Assembly (NCBI GenBank): GCA_022702545.1
Contig: JAHRBC010000001.1
Span: forward strand, 4,154,001-4,218,000
Direction: 5' to 3'
Source of the DNA: Phycomyces nitens
Lineage: Eukaryota; Mucoromycota; Mucoromycetes; Mucorales; Phycomycetaceae
Length of the DNA stretch: 64,000 nucleotides
Position 1 is the first letter of the stretch; each line of letters starts with the position of its first letter. A program made the position numbers and the translations under genes. Shown here in pieces: positions 28,928 through 41,692 of this stretch. The notes under the pieces are model-generated. The model saw only the letters and a program-made list of their open reading frames with translations, ran no database searches and had not been told where the DNA came from.

Positions 28928-29573
28928 ACAAACGACAATTGGTCTTGCTTTGTGCTGTACAAAAGTTAAGCTTTTTTCTATTCTTATTTTGGAGGACAAA
29001 AGTGACGCTGGTGTGGCTAAAAAGTAAAAAAAAAAATAGTTGGATGCAACTGAGGTTTGAACAATTTTTTCTAGATAAGCAGATTTGTACATTTTGGATA
29101 GAAAGGAAGAACAAAAAACAAACGAACATGGCTATGGACAATCAACCATTCTGAGAATAAATATAAGACTTTTTTTTTAAAAAAATTATCTGTGGCTCAG
29201 AAGAATACATATGAACTCTATAGATCTTGTACAAAATGTGGTATTTTATGTATTGACATTGGTATTCAACTATCTGACCATTAGTATGGCCAATTAGACA
29301 GGCACAAGCTCAACTTGCGAATAAATATGCTTCTTCTTGAATACTTTGGACAAAGAGGACGATTGGATGCAACCAAGAGTTTTTGGTTAGATGAACAGCC
29401 TTGAGACTGTAGTGCAAAGAAGCACCAGATCTTCTTTACCGTTGTACCACACCTTCATATGAGACCCCGCTTACATAACTAGGCGCAGTTGTGTTTTCTC
29501 TACTAGTATACGAACAATACCAATCTGTATTCAATGTTTTTCTTTCACATATTCGTATTTCACCGTAATAGAA
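28928..29573. other. Intergenic, nothing recognised
   Basis: 3' flank of the flavin-reductase gene and upstream region of the arrestin-like gene. It holds A/T homopolymers and only short low-quality frames. Confidence 0.4.
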
Positions 29574-32014
29574 ATGGAAGACTTTACCGTTGAACTTCAG
29601 CTGAACGACACCAAAAATAAATACGTTCCCGGTGATCATGTTAAAGGGATTGTGCTTGTAGAATGTTCCAGGAAAAGCACCAACACTCCTATTAACCTAC
29701 GGTTGATCTGGTCTGGGAATGCTACAAGTCATGATAAAGATGCTGAGGATTCATTTTCTTATTTCACCGAGACATTGGAGCTTGAAGACCAGAGCCACAA
29801 CAGTGACCCTAGTGAGCTCATATTCCCAAACCTCCTTTCGTTCCAAGCCATAAAACCTACAATGGAGCCTACCTATGTTCTGCCTTCCAGTTTAGCACTT
29901 GAAGGAAAATGCTCGTTTGAGTTTGAGGTCATTGTACCTACCCGGCTTTACTTGCCTGGAACTATCAAGGTAATAAACACGTGCTACTGAGCTGAGAGTA
30001 TTGCCTGCTCATCATATACTGTGGAACCATTGTTGGTTATTAGAAAGAACAAGCTGATGTGGAAGCCGCAATATCCTATTCTATCGTAGCTCTTGTTGAT
30101 CAGTATGGGTTTGGTGGCAATCCTATAGTTTCAAAAGCTGAGGTCCTTCTTGCCGAAACATTTAACCCGTTTGAGAAATCAGGTTTTCAATCAAAGTCAT
30201 TGAAGTACTCTGTTGGAACCTTGTCAAAGTCGTCAATACAGGAGTTTGACTATTCAGCTGCTCTTAGCATTCATGTCTTGGACGCACGAGTAGAGAGAGG
30301 TAGGATTGATCTAATGCAATGGAAACAATCGATACACGGTATTTATCCCAGGGGCACTTTTTTTGTAGGTGGAGTAATCCCTCTGATTGCACATATTACT
30401 ACAGACTGTGTGTCTGATCGAGAGGAGATTATCACATACCTTCTTGTGCGCACCTGTTGCATTCGTATCCAAGAAAGGTGAGAGAAACAGGATTTAGACT
30501 GATCAAGAGAGGTACTAATGATCCTGACCATGATATCTAGCAATTGCCAGTTCAAGGATACAGTCGTGTGCACAATGGAAGAGACGATCAACATGAAGCT
30601 AGATTTCCATCAAGAGCCAAAGAAACTCGATCGCCTTTTGCAAATACCCAATGATATATTTCCCACAATCACCAACAACGATGGCATCTTTGAAGTAAAG
30701 TACAAACTGTGCGTAATGCTGTCTGGAAAGGATACGGTCTATGCTCCCCAAGGTCTTCCTCAGAGCAGATACGTTATAGTGGATATTCCAGTGTGGATTG
30801 ATCCTGTGTCAAAAGAAAATATCGAAAACACCACTCTTCTACATCAAACTTCATCTAATGCAAAGAAAGATGTTCCTAAAAAGGGTCAAATTATGGGAAT
30901 GTTTAAGCGACAATCAAAGCCTCCTATAGAGCCACCAGAACCTGTAAAATCAGGACTCAGAGAGTCTTCCAAAGCCTTGTTTTCATTTGGACGTAACAAG
31001 GCCAAGAGCAAGAAACCCACGCCTGCCACTCCACCCAAATCGCCTTTGCATAGTCCCACCACACTAGACAAATACCCTCCTTCAATGCCTTTATCTTCAA
31101 CCTTGGATTCTACAGTACAGTCTATCCATCGTGTTCTCAGTACGGGGTCGTCTGTTTCTTACCGTTCGTTTAGATCGTCTTCATCTCTTGGTAAATCAAG
31201 GGCTTACCCTGGTATTGCAGAAAGAGGACTCAAAGACCAATTGGAATCTGCTCAACAGTCTGGCGACTCTGAAGAGACGCACATCAAGTCTAACACGTCC
31301 AATGATTCTGGTCCAGACATGCTCTCTCAACAATCGATCTACTATCAAGCAAAGACACCATCTCAAGTTTCCTCGCTTAACAAGACCTCACAGAATGATT
31401 ATAAAACTGACCTTCAGCGCGAAGAGTCGGAAATGGACGTTCTTTACCGTAATATTCTTGGTGGTTCTGATAACACGTCTTTATTCAATCAAGAATTTGA
31501 CACTCGTGTTACTTCTGGTATATCTTTTGAGACTTCAACAATGACAAGTGATGGAGGTGTGGAAACCCATGACTTGTTTGAGGAGTCTGATGACGAGAGT
31601 ATTGAAGAATATGAGGCAAGAATGAAAGCTCTGGAAATAAAGCAAAAGGAAGAACAGCAAAGGATCATAAGCCGGTCAAAAAGCCAAATGTCTGGGGCGT
31701 CTAATGTGCGATCAATGACAGCTTCTCAGCCGTCTTTGATAGGGTCCAGCACATTTTATGAGGCTGACCATCAAGATTATTCACAGCGCGTCGGTGGCAA
31801 TTCTCGGCACAGCAATTCCATTTTTACAGGTACGGGAGCTAAAGATGACTCTTTGGCAAACAGTGTTCTCATATTGCTCTTTTTTTTGCATGTAGCCAAT
31901 AGTGAATATGGGCTTGATGACCTTGATGACGATAGTTCTTCAGACGACGATCAACTTATTCATCAAGTTGCAAGATACGATGAGCAGCAACATCGGCTTG
32001 CTCATTTCAGATAG
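29574..32014 (+). CDS. Arrestin-domain (alpha-arrestin-like) adaptor protein
   Basis: Four exons: 29574-29969, 30044-30477, 30541-31829 and 31896-32014. The joins keep frame, and the second intron has a TACTAAT branch site. Exon 1 is an arrestin N-domain (Y-V-P-G-D-H-V-K-G near residue 20, later V-P-T-R-L-Y-L-P-G). Exons 2-3 hold the C-domain sandwich. The long Ser-rich tail contains a short coiled coil (I-E-E-Y-E-A-R-M) and an acidic end. Fungal alpha-arrestins recruit Rsp5-type ubiquitin ligases to plasma-membrane transporters. No clear P-P-x-Y motif was seen, so ligase binding is uncertain. The 66-nt final intron is small enough to be missed: read through, it would add a hydrophobic insert. 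Confidence 0.72.
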
Positions 32015-32362
32015 TCTTGTATTTCTATAATATTCTATAATATATTTCCATACATTGATACATCTAGGCCAAATACATATTGCATATAATACATAATAAA
32101 GTTGTTTAAAATGATAAACGTCTTTGTATATGCTCGATATTTTACTATATTTTTATTTTTATTAGTTATTTTGTGACGTACGTCTGGGTCTGAATCGGAT
32201 AAGCATTGGCTTTGCTGGCTTGAGACAAGCGAGCAAGAAGAGCTATAGTGTTATTTTGCTAGGCAGCACAATCTCTTTTTATTCAATATAAATATAAATA
32301 TATAAAGTATAATATATATATCTATATATTTATACACATCCATAACTAGCTTCTAGACAAAT
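32015..32362. promoter_or_regulatory. Upstream region of EMC6
   Basis: About 350 bases with a TA-rich stretch at about 32285-32335 just before the gene. No specific motif was identified. Confidence 0.3.
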
Positions 32363-32695
32363 ATGAATCCACCAGCCCAAGACACACACAACTTTGTCCA
32401 GCCTCATCTGGCCCATAACGCCAAGCAGCTTCAGTTCATCCGCTCCTGTTTTGCTGCCATTGCTGGATCGGCCGCAGGTATTCTCGGCTTTACAAACTGG
32501 TCAGGGTTTCTGTTTTACGCACTCGGGTGGTCGATTTTGTCCGTCCTGGTACTTTTATTCAACTGTGGAAGCAAGCCATCTCGTTTCTTTATCAATGGCT
32601 GGAGGGATCTGGTTGTGGATGGTGCGATGAATGGAATGCTGTCATATACTTTATTCCATACACTTTTGTACGGCCTAGTACATCTTTATCAGTAA
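32363..32695 (+). CDS. EMC6: ER membrane protein complex subunit 6
   Basis: A single exon of 110 codons, the usual size for this subunit. After a short polar N-terminus comes the family motif F-I-R-S with A-G-S-A-A-G-I-L-G-F, then hydrophobic segments at about 35-72 and 86-107, and the ending L-F-Y/H-x-L-L-Y-G-L-V-H-L-Y. EMC6 is a core membrane subunit of the EMC insertase, which places tail-anchored and multipass proteins in the ER membrane. The match over the whole length is good. Confidence 0.9.
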   Translation: MNPPAQDTHNFVQPHLAHNAKQLQFIRSCFAAIAGSAAGILGFTNWSGFLFYALGWSILSVLVLLFNCGSKPSRFFINGWRDLVVDGAMNGMLSYTLFHTLLYGLVHLYQ

Positions 32696-33715
32696 ATGGT
32701 GAATATTATTTTTCAAATAGACCAAAGATTTGAAAGGCCAACCTGGTCTTTACATGTATTTATTCGAGATTAAAATTATTATTCTTTTTTTTTATATGAA
32801 TGTCCTTGTTGCGATACAAGACCCAATAAAAAGACACTTTTCTTTTTAATTATTTGTGAGAATAATGATAAATACGCTTGTACTTTGGCTTGGTATTTTG
32901 TAAAGTGAATTTTTAGCTTTGGTTTTCATCAGCCATAACCCACAATCAACTCTCATTTCATAGAGGTTACAATTGCCACATTGATCTTGCAAAATTGTCA
33001 AGTGTAACATTTACCAGTGTGCGCTGGTGTCTTTAGCATTGGAATAATTTGGAATAATTTGGAATTCAAGAATTACAGAATTACAGAATTACGATAATAC
33101 ATTTCCATTAATCTGCACACTTGCAACAGCCGTTGTTAAAAGCATAATCCTTCAATTGGATAGCTTTTTTGTTGTGAGAAAAGCGTAAAAGATATGCAAA
33201 ATGATTATCTCTTGGTCCACCTTGAACCAAACTATCACATGTTAGGCATACAAAAGAAAGAAGAATGAACTATGCTTCATACCTGATCTGATTATAAGAG
33301 TCAACCGAGAAGTATCAAGTGGGTTCAAAATACATCTATCTAATCGAGTAAACTGCTAGAAACTTCTAATTGCTATTTGAAACATATTCAAAGTTCTGAT
33401 AATCAAAAGGCAGGATTTACTTTTCTCATTTACTTTTTGGCAAATCAAACAACCTCTTTATAATACTGATTATACACAAGCAAAGGGATGAGATATTATC
33501 CGAGCTTTATCCGCAGTTTGAGCGGATAAATTGATTGAAAGCTTAACCTATACTTTTGGACTTGAAACAATCTCAGAAAGTCCCAAAGTATAAATTTCTG
33601 AGACTTACAGAGATTTACAATCATTCCTCTTTCCTATAAAAAGTTATAAACATTCTTTATTCATCACTCTAAATCAACCTGGCCCGATTTTAATTTCCAA
33701 AAAAAGAAAAAGAGA
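32696..33715. other. Intergenic with a small tandem repeat
   Basis: About 1 kb without a gene. GGAATAATTT is repeated at 33041-33060, followed by iterated GAATTACA to about 33091. The last 40 bases before 33716 are A-rich and probably untranslated leader. Confidence 0.5.
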
Positions 33716-34156
33716 ATGTTTAAGCCCTGTGTAACATACCGACTTGGTCAATCATTGCAGGAAATGCATGTCTGCAAGGAAGACGTAAATCCTTTGTTTC
33801 CAATTCATGCAAGGAACCAATCTATTTTGGAATATCAGTGTTCCTTTGAAAATAGTAAGAGAACTCATTCAGACACGTCTACAACTTCACCAACCGATGA
33901 ATCCTCAGAGGATTCAAGTGAACAAACCTCATCCCCCATTACATGCCAATGTGGAAAGCCATTAGAATCAGGATGGGATTGTGAAAACTGTCGCCGAAAC
34001 TGTTCTCACTGCAATCGTGCACTAACGACTGATCCAGAGGACTATTGTACAAGATGCTATCGCTATTGCTCCACACATGGTGCTTACAGTATAATAGCCA
34101 GCCCACCTGTTGGAGACAGTTCTTCGAAAACATGTCCAAGCTGCATAGATGGCTAG
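33716..34156 (+). CDS. Small cysteine-rich zinc-ribbon-like protein
   Basis: A single exon of 146 codons. The first half is non-descript, with a Ser/Thr/Glu-rich stretch at about 55-75. The second half (77-146) has Cys pairs spaced like treble-clef or ribbon fingers: C-Q-C, C-E-N-C, C-S-H-C, C-T-R-C-Y-R-Y-C and a final C-P-S-C. At least two zinc sites can be formed. I recognise no family. Ordered cysteine spacing over 60 residues in a complete frame argues that it is real. Function unknown. Confidence 0.55.
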   Translation: MFKPCVTYRLGQSLQEMHVCKEDVNPLFPIHARNQSILEYQCSFENSKRTHSDTSTTSPTDESSEDSSEQTSSPITCQCGKPLESGWDCENCRRNCSHCNRALTTDPEDYCTRCYRYCSTHGAYSIIASPPVGDSSSKTCPSCIDG

Positions 34157-35076
34157 TTATCCATCTACATATGAATGCTAAAATCAGTCGTCTTGTCATT
34201 AAATCCATATAGAGCAAAATTATTATTATTATTATTATTATTATTAATTTAAAAAGCACAAGCACAAGCACAATATGCGTTCAACTATCCACATATTTCT
34301 ATTAGACTCCATTGGTTCCCATAAAAAAACAGTTTATAATAATGATAATAAAAACCAACTTAAAGATCAAGTACCAATTGAGCCATGAGCCATCTTTTGG
34401 ATTTTGTAAAAAGCTGTAATTTTAATTCTATTGCATAATGTGTCCTTGCAAGATTAACACTCGGAACTCTTGATGAGTTTCAAAATTACATAATTGACAA
34501 AAAAGGGAATTCATCGTGGCATTTCAATTCACATAAAAGTGTTGACTCGTTAGACATGAAACTTTAAGGAATTCCATTTCGAGACATTTAAGCTATAATT
34601 TTCTCGAGTTTTAATGGATTGTGAATAGTTTTCCATTCTTCTACTTTTCTGCGGTTCCAAAACATACAACTCTATTATGCTATGAGTCAATCGAAACATA
34701 AACCTTGCGTCTTTTCTTTTAGCCATTAACACTTTCAATCCTCTAAAATAATGATTCTAGCTTGTTCTAGCGTTTTATACAAAATATATAAAAGTAACTG
34801 ATATCCAGTGGTTTGTGAGTATTGTCCTACAGACAAGATCCGGAAAAATGTCTGGTAAAATATACCTTTATTTAAAGTGTCGTCAAGGCAGGAAAGATTC
34901 CATTCTAAAGAATGAGAAAATAAAAATCTGAAATATTTCAAATCATTCCCTTTAAAAAAATATTTATTTATTTATTTTTTGAATATAATCTATACAGCCT
35001 TTTGTGTATGCTTTAATATATATATTCTTTAGAAATAATAAATCCAAGTGGTAAAAGCTAAACCCACAATTATCTT
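34157..35076. other. Intergenic with (ATT)n microsatellite
   Basis: Between convergent genes. An (ATT)n run lies at about 34218-34245. No credible gene was found. Confidence 0.5.
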
Positions 35077-38000
35077 CTATACACCCAGGGCACCCTTTGT
35101 TGCATCATAGTAATTCTCACGCATAAACTCAAAGAACGCAAAATGATCGGGCTGGGCACCATACTTGTACACAAATTGAGACGCAAGGTAGGCTCCAAAA
35201 ATGGCCTTTACATAAGCAACAGGTACTCGCTTCTGCAAGGTATCCAGACCAAGTGTTTCCAAAAGCAGTTTAGGGAAAGCGGACCGTAGAACCGCACTAC
35301 GCAGTTTCTGATTCTCCCACAGACCAGTCCCTTGCAGTTGATCGTTGAGCTGGACAATTGCGACAGACAGCTCATCAGATAGCAAGGAAATTGGCAACTT
35401 GGTCTTTATGTGTTCCCTCCAGAGGGCATCGAATTCAATTGCGGCATTTCGTTCAATTATCTCCTGAACTTCTTTTACATAGGCCTGGTAGAATGCGGGG
35501 ACCTTTCCGTCTTTGACACACATGTGCTGGGCAAATCCAGCATCGTCAAATGCCAAGGCAGCAAGGACCTCGAGAGAAGACGATGTCACTCCACCCTTAT
35601 TAGCCGATGCGTCCTTGAATATCACCACACCAGCCTTCTCAAGACGCAAACGGGCCTCTTGGGTAAAGAACAGATTGGCGCCCTCGACAATATATTTAAA
35701 CATTGGAGAGCCTTCTTCATCAAACATGTCATTGACATTGTTGAGATCCACAGACTCGGGGCGTCCACCACAGGGCACGAACAATGTGGCGGCGGCCAAA
35801 GGATTTGTGTGAAAGGTGTTGCGGAACTGAAGACCGTTCTCGACCTTTTGGCCATTGGGAAGCTTCACGTTGTTTTCATCGACCAAGACCCGGAAACCGC
35901 CTGGGGACAAAAGAGAGGTATTGAAGCTGACAATCATGAGTCTTGCATCAGCCAGACGGGTCAGTTCTTTACGATTGATTCCCTTTGGATCATACAAGAC
36001 ACCCGACCCATCCACAATAGCCACGGTCTTGTCGCTAGAGATCTTAATCTCATTGGACCCAAGATCACCGTCTGGTCCACCTGTCTGCAACTTTGTGCAA
36101 TCTTGTTCCTTTAGCGCAAATGTGCGGTATATTCCCAGCACATACTGGTGCACAGACCGTGTTGTCATGCCATATAAATCATGGGGAATTCCACCAAGCG
36201 ACTGGCTCTTGCCTGTTGTGAATGCCTTCCAGAAACTGGCCCCACGTCTGCGCGCATGCTGTGATGCCCAGTCCATATAATCCGCCGTACCCTCATCAGG
36301 ACCAAAGAAGAGGATCTCGGACTTGTTCTTGAGATCAATCAACTTATCTTTGATGCCAGGGGTCTCGCCAACGATCAAGAGATCGAGCATGGAGTCGACA
36401 TACTTTTCAAACGCGACCAATGCCTTGTCCTGTTGATCAATGTCCAACAAAATTGTTCCCTTTGATCCACCTTCGGGAATATCCTTGTTCTTGCGCTGCT
36501 GGGTCGCTGCCAAGGCATAGTTTTCATCAAACAATGTACGCTGGTTGATCGAATAGGCTTCTCTGTTTCTGGACCTAATGATCCGAATACCACCACGGGC
36601 CACGTCTTGGAACCGAAGATGGAAGCCTCTAAACTCTGAACCAACCACGAGGAACATGCCATAGAGTTTTGTGGGGTACTCAATCTCTGGAAGGAAATTT
36701 GGATCGAGACGGAAAGAGAGGGCGACCTTTGTGGATTGATAAAAGTTTGTCTTTACGACATGCTGGTTGAATGTCAAGAAGGCTTCAAACACCAGCTGCT
36801 CGTGTGCATTTGAAGTGACACTCTTGATCTTCTTTGTCAGTTGGGCAGTATTCATGACCTCGAGATTTGTCAGACGCTGATAAGATATGGTTGGCTTGAG
36901 AGAGGCCTCGCGCTGGTTGACATAGTGAATGGTGGCAAAGTTTCCATACAAAAGCCTGATCAGTTCAGGATAGCTCTTGATGATCTCGAGAATGTAATCA
37001 CGCGTAAACGTCTCTTGGCGCAGACGCTTCTTCATCTTTGTCAAGACTTCCTGGTGGATTGGGTTGGCAGAGTCCAGAATCGAAGTCAGACTGAGATACT
37101 CCTTGCCAAGGCGATTGAGGAAATGCTGAGCAAAAATCCAGCCAACAAACCCATAGACAGCCTCTTGGACAGACAGTTGGCCGCTCTGGAAATACTCTTG
37201 GAGAGGTGTCATTGGCAGACAGTAGAGTAAAGAGATCTCCTTGATGACTTGATGGATGGAGATCTCGATAGGAGCAGCCTTTGATATAGGGAGTGGGTTG
37301 AGGTAGAGAGATATGATGGTGACTCCATTGGAGAATTGCTCTGGTTGAAATGGGTGTTGTCAATTAAGCAGCACCTCAAAAGATCAAAAGACCATTTTAC
37401 TTACCAACATATTTGCGAGTAGAATAGAGATCGTAGTAGTGGTACAGATCCGACAAGGCCGAAAAGAACCCGGTTGTGCTTCTCTGACGATAGCCCACAA
37501 TGAGACGCCTTTCGCGACTGCCTTGAACTTCGTACATTTCTATTACTGGACCAGTACGCTTGAGGGCATTACGCATCACTTGCTCATAGATGTTGAGGGT
37601 GTGTTCAGTGGCTGTGACCAGAAAAGTCTTGTCTGAAACATGTCTAATGTCGGTCTCCTTGTCAGGCTTTGGTTCAGGATTGGCAAAGTTGCAGCGGGTG
37701 GCAAAATAACTACGGAGCTGTGGCGTGTTTTGTGCTGCTGAACCATTTGAACGATAGGATTCGATACGATAGGCCTGGGTGGGGGTAGAGGGATCCAGCC
37801 ACTTTTCATCAATCCTAAGAGAATGAAGTTATAATCCCATGTTGGAAATGACATTTGCTTACATTTTTTCGATCTGAGGTCCAGACAAGACAGACACGCC
37901 TGGTTTTGATGAATGGACATAGACAGACGACTCGTCACTTTCTTTCTGGAGATTAATGTCAAGCACATTCTCGTTTTTGGTGTAGGCCAGGATCTTTGCA

Positions 38001-38299
38001 CCGTACAAGGCCATTATGTGGCTGCCGATTGTCTCGACAGACTCGAGGGCAAAGTAGTAGTCGTCTATGTTGAGATTTCTGGAATAGGCTTAGAACCAAA
38101 GACTAGCGTGTTTGGTGTCGACTTACTCATAGAACCACCGAACTTCATTTTCGACGAGTTCCTTTGGAAGGAAGCCGGTCTGCTCCAGATAGCCAACCAC
38201 CTTTTTCATTTGGTCCTTCTTGCCTGGAAACACATTGGCGTTGTAGCCAGAGTCATTGTGGATTGTGTGTAGGGCGTCCTTTTGGATCCTTGCTTGCAT
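35077..38299 (-). CDS. GDH2: NAD-dependent glutamate dehydrogenase
   Basis: Four exons on the minus strand: 38299-38127, 38078-37863, 37814-37405 and 37340-35077, summing to 1020 codons, the usual size of fungal GDH2. All introns are 48-64 nt with GTAAGT-type donors. The enzyme oxidises glutamate to 2-oxoglutarate and ammonium with NAD. The last exon has the catalytic and dinucleotide regions: R-G-G-I-R-I-I-R-S-R, I-P-E-G-G-S-K-G, G-P-D-E-G-T, H-D-L-Y-G-M-T-T-R-S-V-H, and G-P-D-G-D-L-G-S-N. The N-terminal exons carry a regulatory region typical of the large NAD enzymes. The start at 38299 follows an in-frame upstream ATG (38350) that would add a poor 17-residue extension. Confidence 0.93.
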
Positions 38300-39428
38300 T
38301 GGTTTTATTTTTTTAAAGTGAAAGAGAAGAAATATCCGAAATGTGAACAAATATTGGCTATTTGTATTTTTTTTAAAGATATTTTATTATTATTATTATT
38401 ATTACTATTATTACTATTATTATTATGGCCATTGGATTTTCTATACTTTAAAGGGGCGGATGGGTGCAGTGGGGGTTCTTTTTTTAAAACACGGAGTTCC
38501 AAGTAGGATGGACTACAAGAAATGGCCAATATAGCTCCAACATACGCCACTTTGATTGGAGCCATGCTCTGGTACAATAATCCTGCTCCAGGCCACTTGG
38601 ACCATCATAAAGTAATTAGGTGGCAATCAAGGCATCTACGGCTGGCCTGTCTTGGGGTCCATCAGATCCCTATACATCGCACAGGACTGGCTTGTTTGGA
38701 GAATAATCAAATACTAACCCATATCTTTGTTCTTATCTTATCTTTTTGTGAATCCACAAAAGCCTAGACATAAGCTTCGTTGACGATTCACATGACATAT
38801 ATGGGACCCTAAAATAACCCTGGAAATATCATAATTGCCACAAAATAATGCTGCAAATCTTGGCCATTTTTCACCATTCGTCTCAGCCAATCAAATCCAG
38901 AGCAGTTGATAATTTGTTACGATGCCTGGGCACCAAATTGGTTTGTAGCTAGCAAACCACCAAAAATAAAAAGGGGGGAGTCAATGACCAATCATCTATT
39001 TGCCTTTGAGAACCAGACCTAATTACATTCACAATTCTTTTTCTAGAGCCCATCTAAATTTGTTACAATATGCATGCATAATAAAAACAATGCCTTGCCA
39101 TTCGCCCCGACTTCTTTATCTGTCTTTGCCATACGCCAAATTGCCTCTGTATGCTTCCATTACACCGCACACTATAATCTCTCGGGTCCATCTAAATATG
39201 TAATAATCACTCAATAAAATTTGAAACCCTTTTTTTTCTAGTGTAAATATTTGATAAACGATAAACAGTCACGGTGGCTTGTTTTAATATCTGTATGCAA
39301 CTTGATCTTCCGCTCCCTGTGGTCTGAATGTGAGTGAGTGAGAGAGTGAGAGTGAGAGTGTGTGTTGGTAGTGTGTGCAGTTGTGTTTTATTATTATTGT
39401 CATAAAATTCTCTTTACTCTTAATTACA
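38300..39428. promoter_or_regulatory. Divergent intergenic region between GDH2 and SPF45
   Basis: About 1.1 kb. It holds an (ATT)n-type microsatellite at about 38382-38427, no convincing gene, and probably both promoters. A frame at 38522-38767 overlaps no recognisable domain. Confidence 0.4.
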
Positions 39429-41600
39429 ATGTCCTTTTCTCTCTTTGGCTCATCATCGCAATCCACGCCAGACAATGAGCAAGTGCCACCAACAGATGGA
39501 TCACCAAAACAACCGCCTCCACCTCCAAAGGCACCCAGGACTGGACTGTATGCATCACTCTCTGGTCTTGGCACTCCTCCTCCTCCCATAAATGATCCAT
39601 CTCCTCTGGCCCCAAACCCAACTCCTGCAATTGCAGCCACCAAACCCCCAGGTATGGCGTCGTAAAAATATGTCTGCTTCTACGTCTATGAATTGCAAAC
39701 ACAGACATTACGGATGCATTTCCTTGATATTCTTCTTTATTGTACCATAAATACCACCCCATATATTCTCCTTTTAAAGTTAAAAATAGAAAGGCGTATA
39801 TATGTGTCTGTGGGGTATATATCTTTTTTTTTCTCTTTATTGTTACTTAACCACCACCACCCTCAATCCTTTTGCGTGTGCCCTGAGCAGGCTGGTCGTC
39901 TTTTGGACACTTTAGACCAGTGATCCGAAAGCCAACAATCCAGGCAAAACCAAGGCTAGTCAGGCCTGTTATTCCTGCAGGCGCCAGGGTTGTTTCCACT
40001 ACTGTTGTCCAGAAAGAGCCACGGCCTGCTGCTGATAATGAGCCAATCCAGGCACCAAAGCCTGTCTTATCTGTCCCACCAGTCGGACCTCCACTCGCGA
40101 TGAGTTCTCTGCCTTATTTGACCAGCACTGAAGATGTTAATGGCTTTCGTACAGTCCAGCCTCAGAAAGTAAACTAGCTCTTTAATAGAAAGAGAGAGAT
40201 AGAGGAGGAAGATATACGACCCCTCTCTTCTTGCTTTACACAAAAGAAAAAAAAGGAAGATATACTGATGGGACATGTGCTTGGTAGAAGAAGGCCAAAC
40301 ATTTCGGCAAGAACAATACCCAACAGCAACCTATTGTATTTGACATGAGCGAGGATTATGATCCTAACAGACCAAATGACTATGAGCACTACAAGGAAGA
40401 ACGGAAACAGCATGTGGAGAAGATGAAGCGACAAAAAAAGGAAATGTTGGAGAAGAGAAAACATGATTCTCGCTCACGTTCTCGCTCTAGCTCTCGCTCT
40501 AGTCAAGACTCTTATTCTCGCTCACGTTCACGGTCGCCTTCTAGATCTCGGTCTCGATCGCCTATAAGAAAGCATGGCAGTGAGTATCTAGACAGTGTTT
40601 AATAGAGGTCATGATATTAAGTTTGCCGTAGACGCCTTTGCACCTCCTGCCAGTCTTTACCAGCCCTCCCGAAGATCTCCTTCACCTGTTGTCGAACAAG
40701 CTCCTATATCTCCACCGGCAACCACTGTACCAGATGTCAATATTCGAATGGATCTTAACGAGTCTGCAGACGATGCATATATGCGTAGAGCACGTCTCAG
40801 CCAACGTCCACCCGTACAATCGTAAGTGAGAAATTGGATGGTTTGGGTGTCTTGTTAAACATGGCCTTTAGAGAGGAGGAGCCAATACCAGGGTCGTCTG
40901 GACCATCTGGACCATCAGGATCATTGGGACCCTCTGGACCATCAGGACCTTCTGGACCTGGGCTGGGATCTGGAGAGGGCATGGCAAGAAAGATGCTGGC
41001 CAAGTATGGCTGGCAAGAAGGCCAAGGTAAATATATCCTAATAAAACGCCAATCGTTTAATGGTCCTAATCTGTGTCTCAAGGGTTGGGAAGAAGTGAGG
41101 ATGGAATTCGAGAGGCACTTCAGGTGCAATCTACAGGCCGTGGTGGTGGTGTGATTGTGAATTCTCAGCCTGAACCAAAGGCACAGCCTCTCTTGAACAA
41201 GCGACAGTCTCAGGTCATCTTGTTGACCAATATGGTTGGACCTGGCGAGGTTGATGACATGTTGCAAGAGGAGACTGCTGATGAGTGTGCAAAGTATGGA
41301 AAGGTAGAGAGGTGCTTGATCTTTGAGGTAAGCTTGTTGTTGGACCGAAATGGCCAAGAAGATCAATGTGTGTCAAACTCTTTATTGTGAAAATAGGTTC
41401 CAAATGGCCAGATTGCCGATGACCAGGCAGTGAGGATCTTTATAAAGTTTGTTCAGATTGAGGCTGCTCAGCGGGCCATTAATGACTTGGATGGTCGGTA
41501 CTTTGGAGGGCGCGTCGTCTCGGCCAAGTTTTATGAGAACGAACGCTTTGATAGATTGGATTTGGCACCCACACCAGAAGAATATGCAAGAAACCAATAG
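39429..41600 (+). CDS. SPF45: Splicing factor 45 (RBM17/SPF45) homologue
   Basis: Seven exons: 39429-39651, 39891-40168, 40288-40579, 40632-40821, 40872-41026, 41083-41327 and 41397-41600, giving 528 codons. After a Pro-rich start comes the SPF45 signature G-W-S-S-F-G-H-F-R-P and the D-Y-D-P-x-R-P-N-D-Y-E-x-Y block with K-E-E-R. An RS-rich stretch, a G-patch (A-R-K-M-L-A-K-Y-G-W-Q-E-G-Q-G-L-G across an intron) and a C-terminal UHM-type RRM with R-Y-F-G-G-R follow. UHMs bind ULM tryptophans in SF1, U2AF65 and SF3B1, placing the protein in 3' splice-site recognition. A Gly/Pro/Ser repeat (S-G-P-S-G-P) precedes the G-patch. Domain order is exactly that of the family. Confidence 0.92.
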
Positions 41601-41692
41601 TAGTCATATATATATACATACAAAGCCCCGGTTGTGCACACATCAAATGAAATGAAGAACATTATATTTTATATCATTTTTATATATTGTCT

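Noticed and set aside
31830..31895. Reading straight through this segment of the arrestin-like gene
   Set aside because: The frame is open, but the segment has GTACGG...TGTAG borders, intron length and a T-rich end, and removing it keeps frame and deletes an out-of-place hydrophobic insert.
34218..34245. Regular (ATT)n repeats here and near 38385 and 44890 as possible CRISPR-like arrays
   Set aside because: Simple microsatellites without spacers, in a eukaryotic genome.
35410..36114. 234-codon plus-strand frame
   Set aside because: Fully antisense to the well-supported GDH2 last exon, with no recognisable domain.
38522..38767. 81-codon frame upstream of SPF45
   Set aside because: No domain and no supporting signals; likely promoter DNA.
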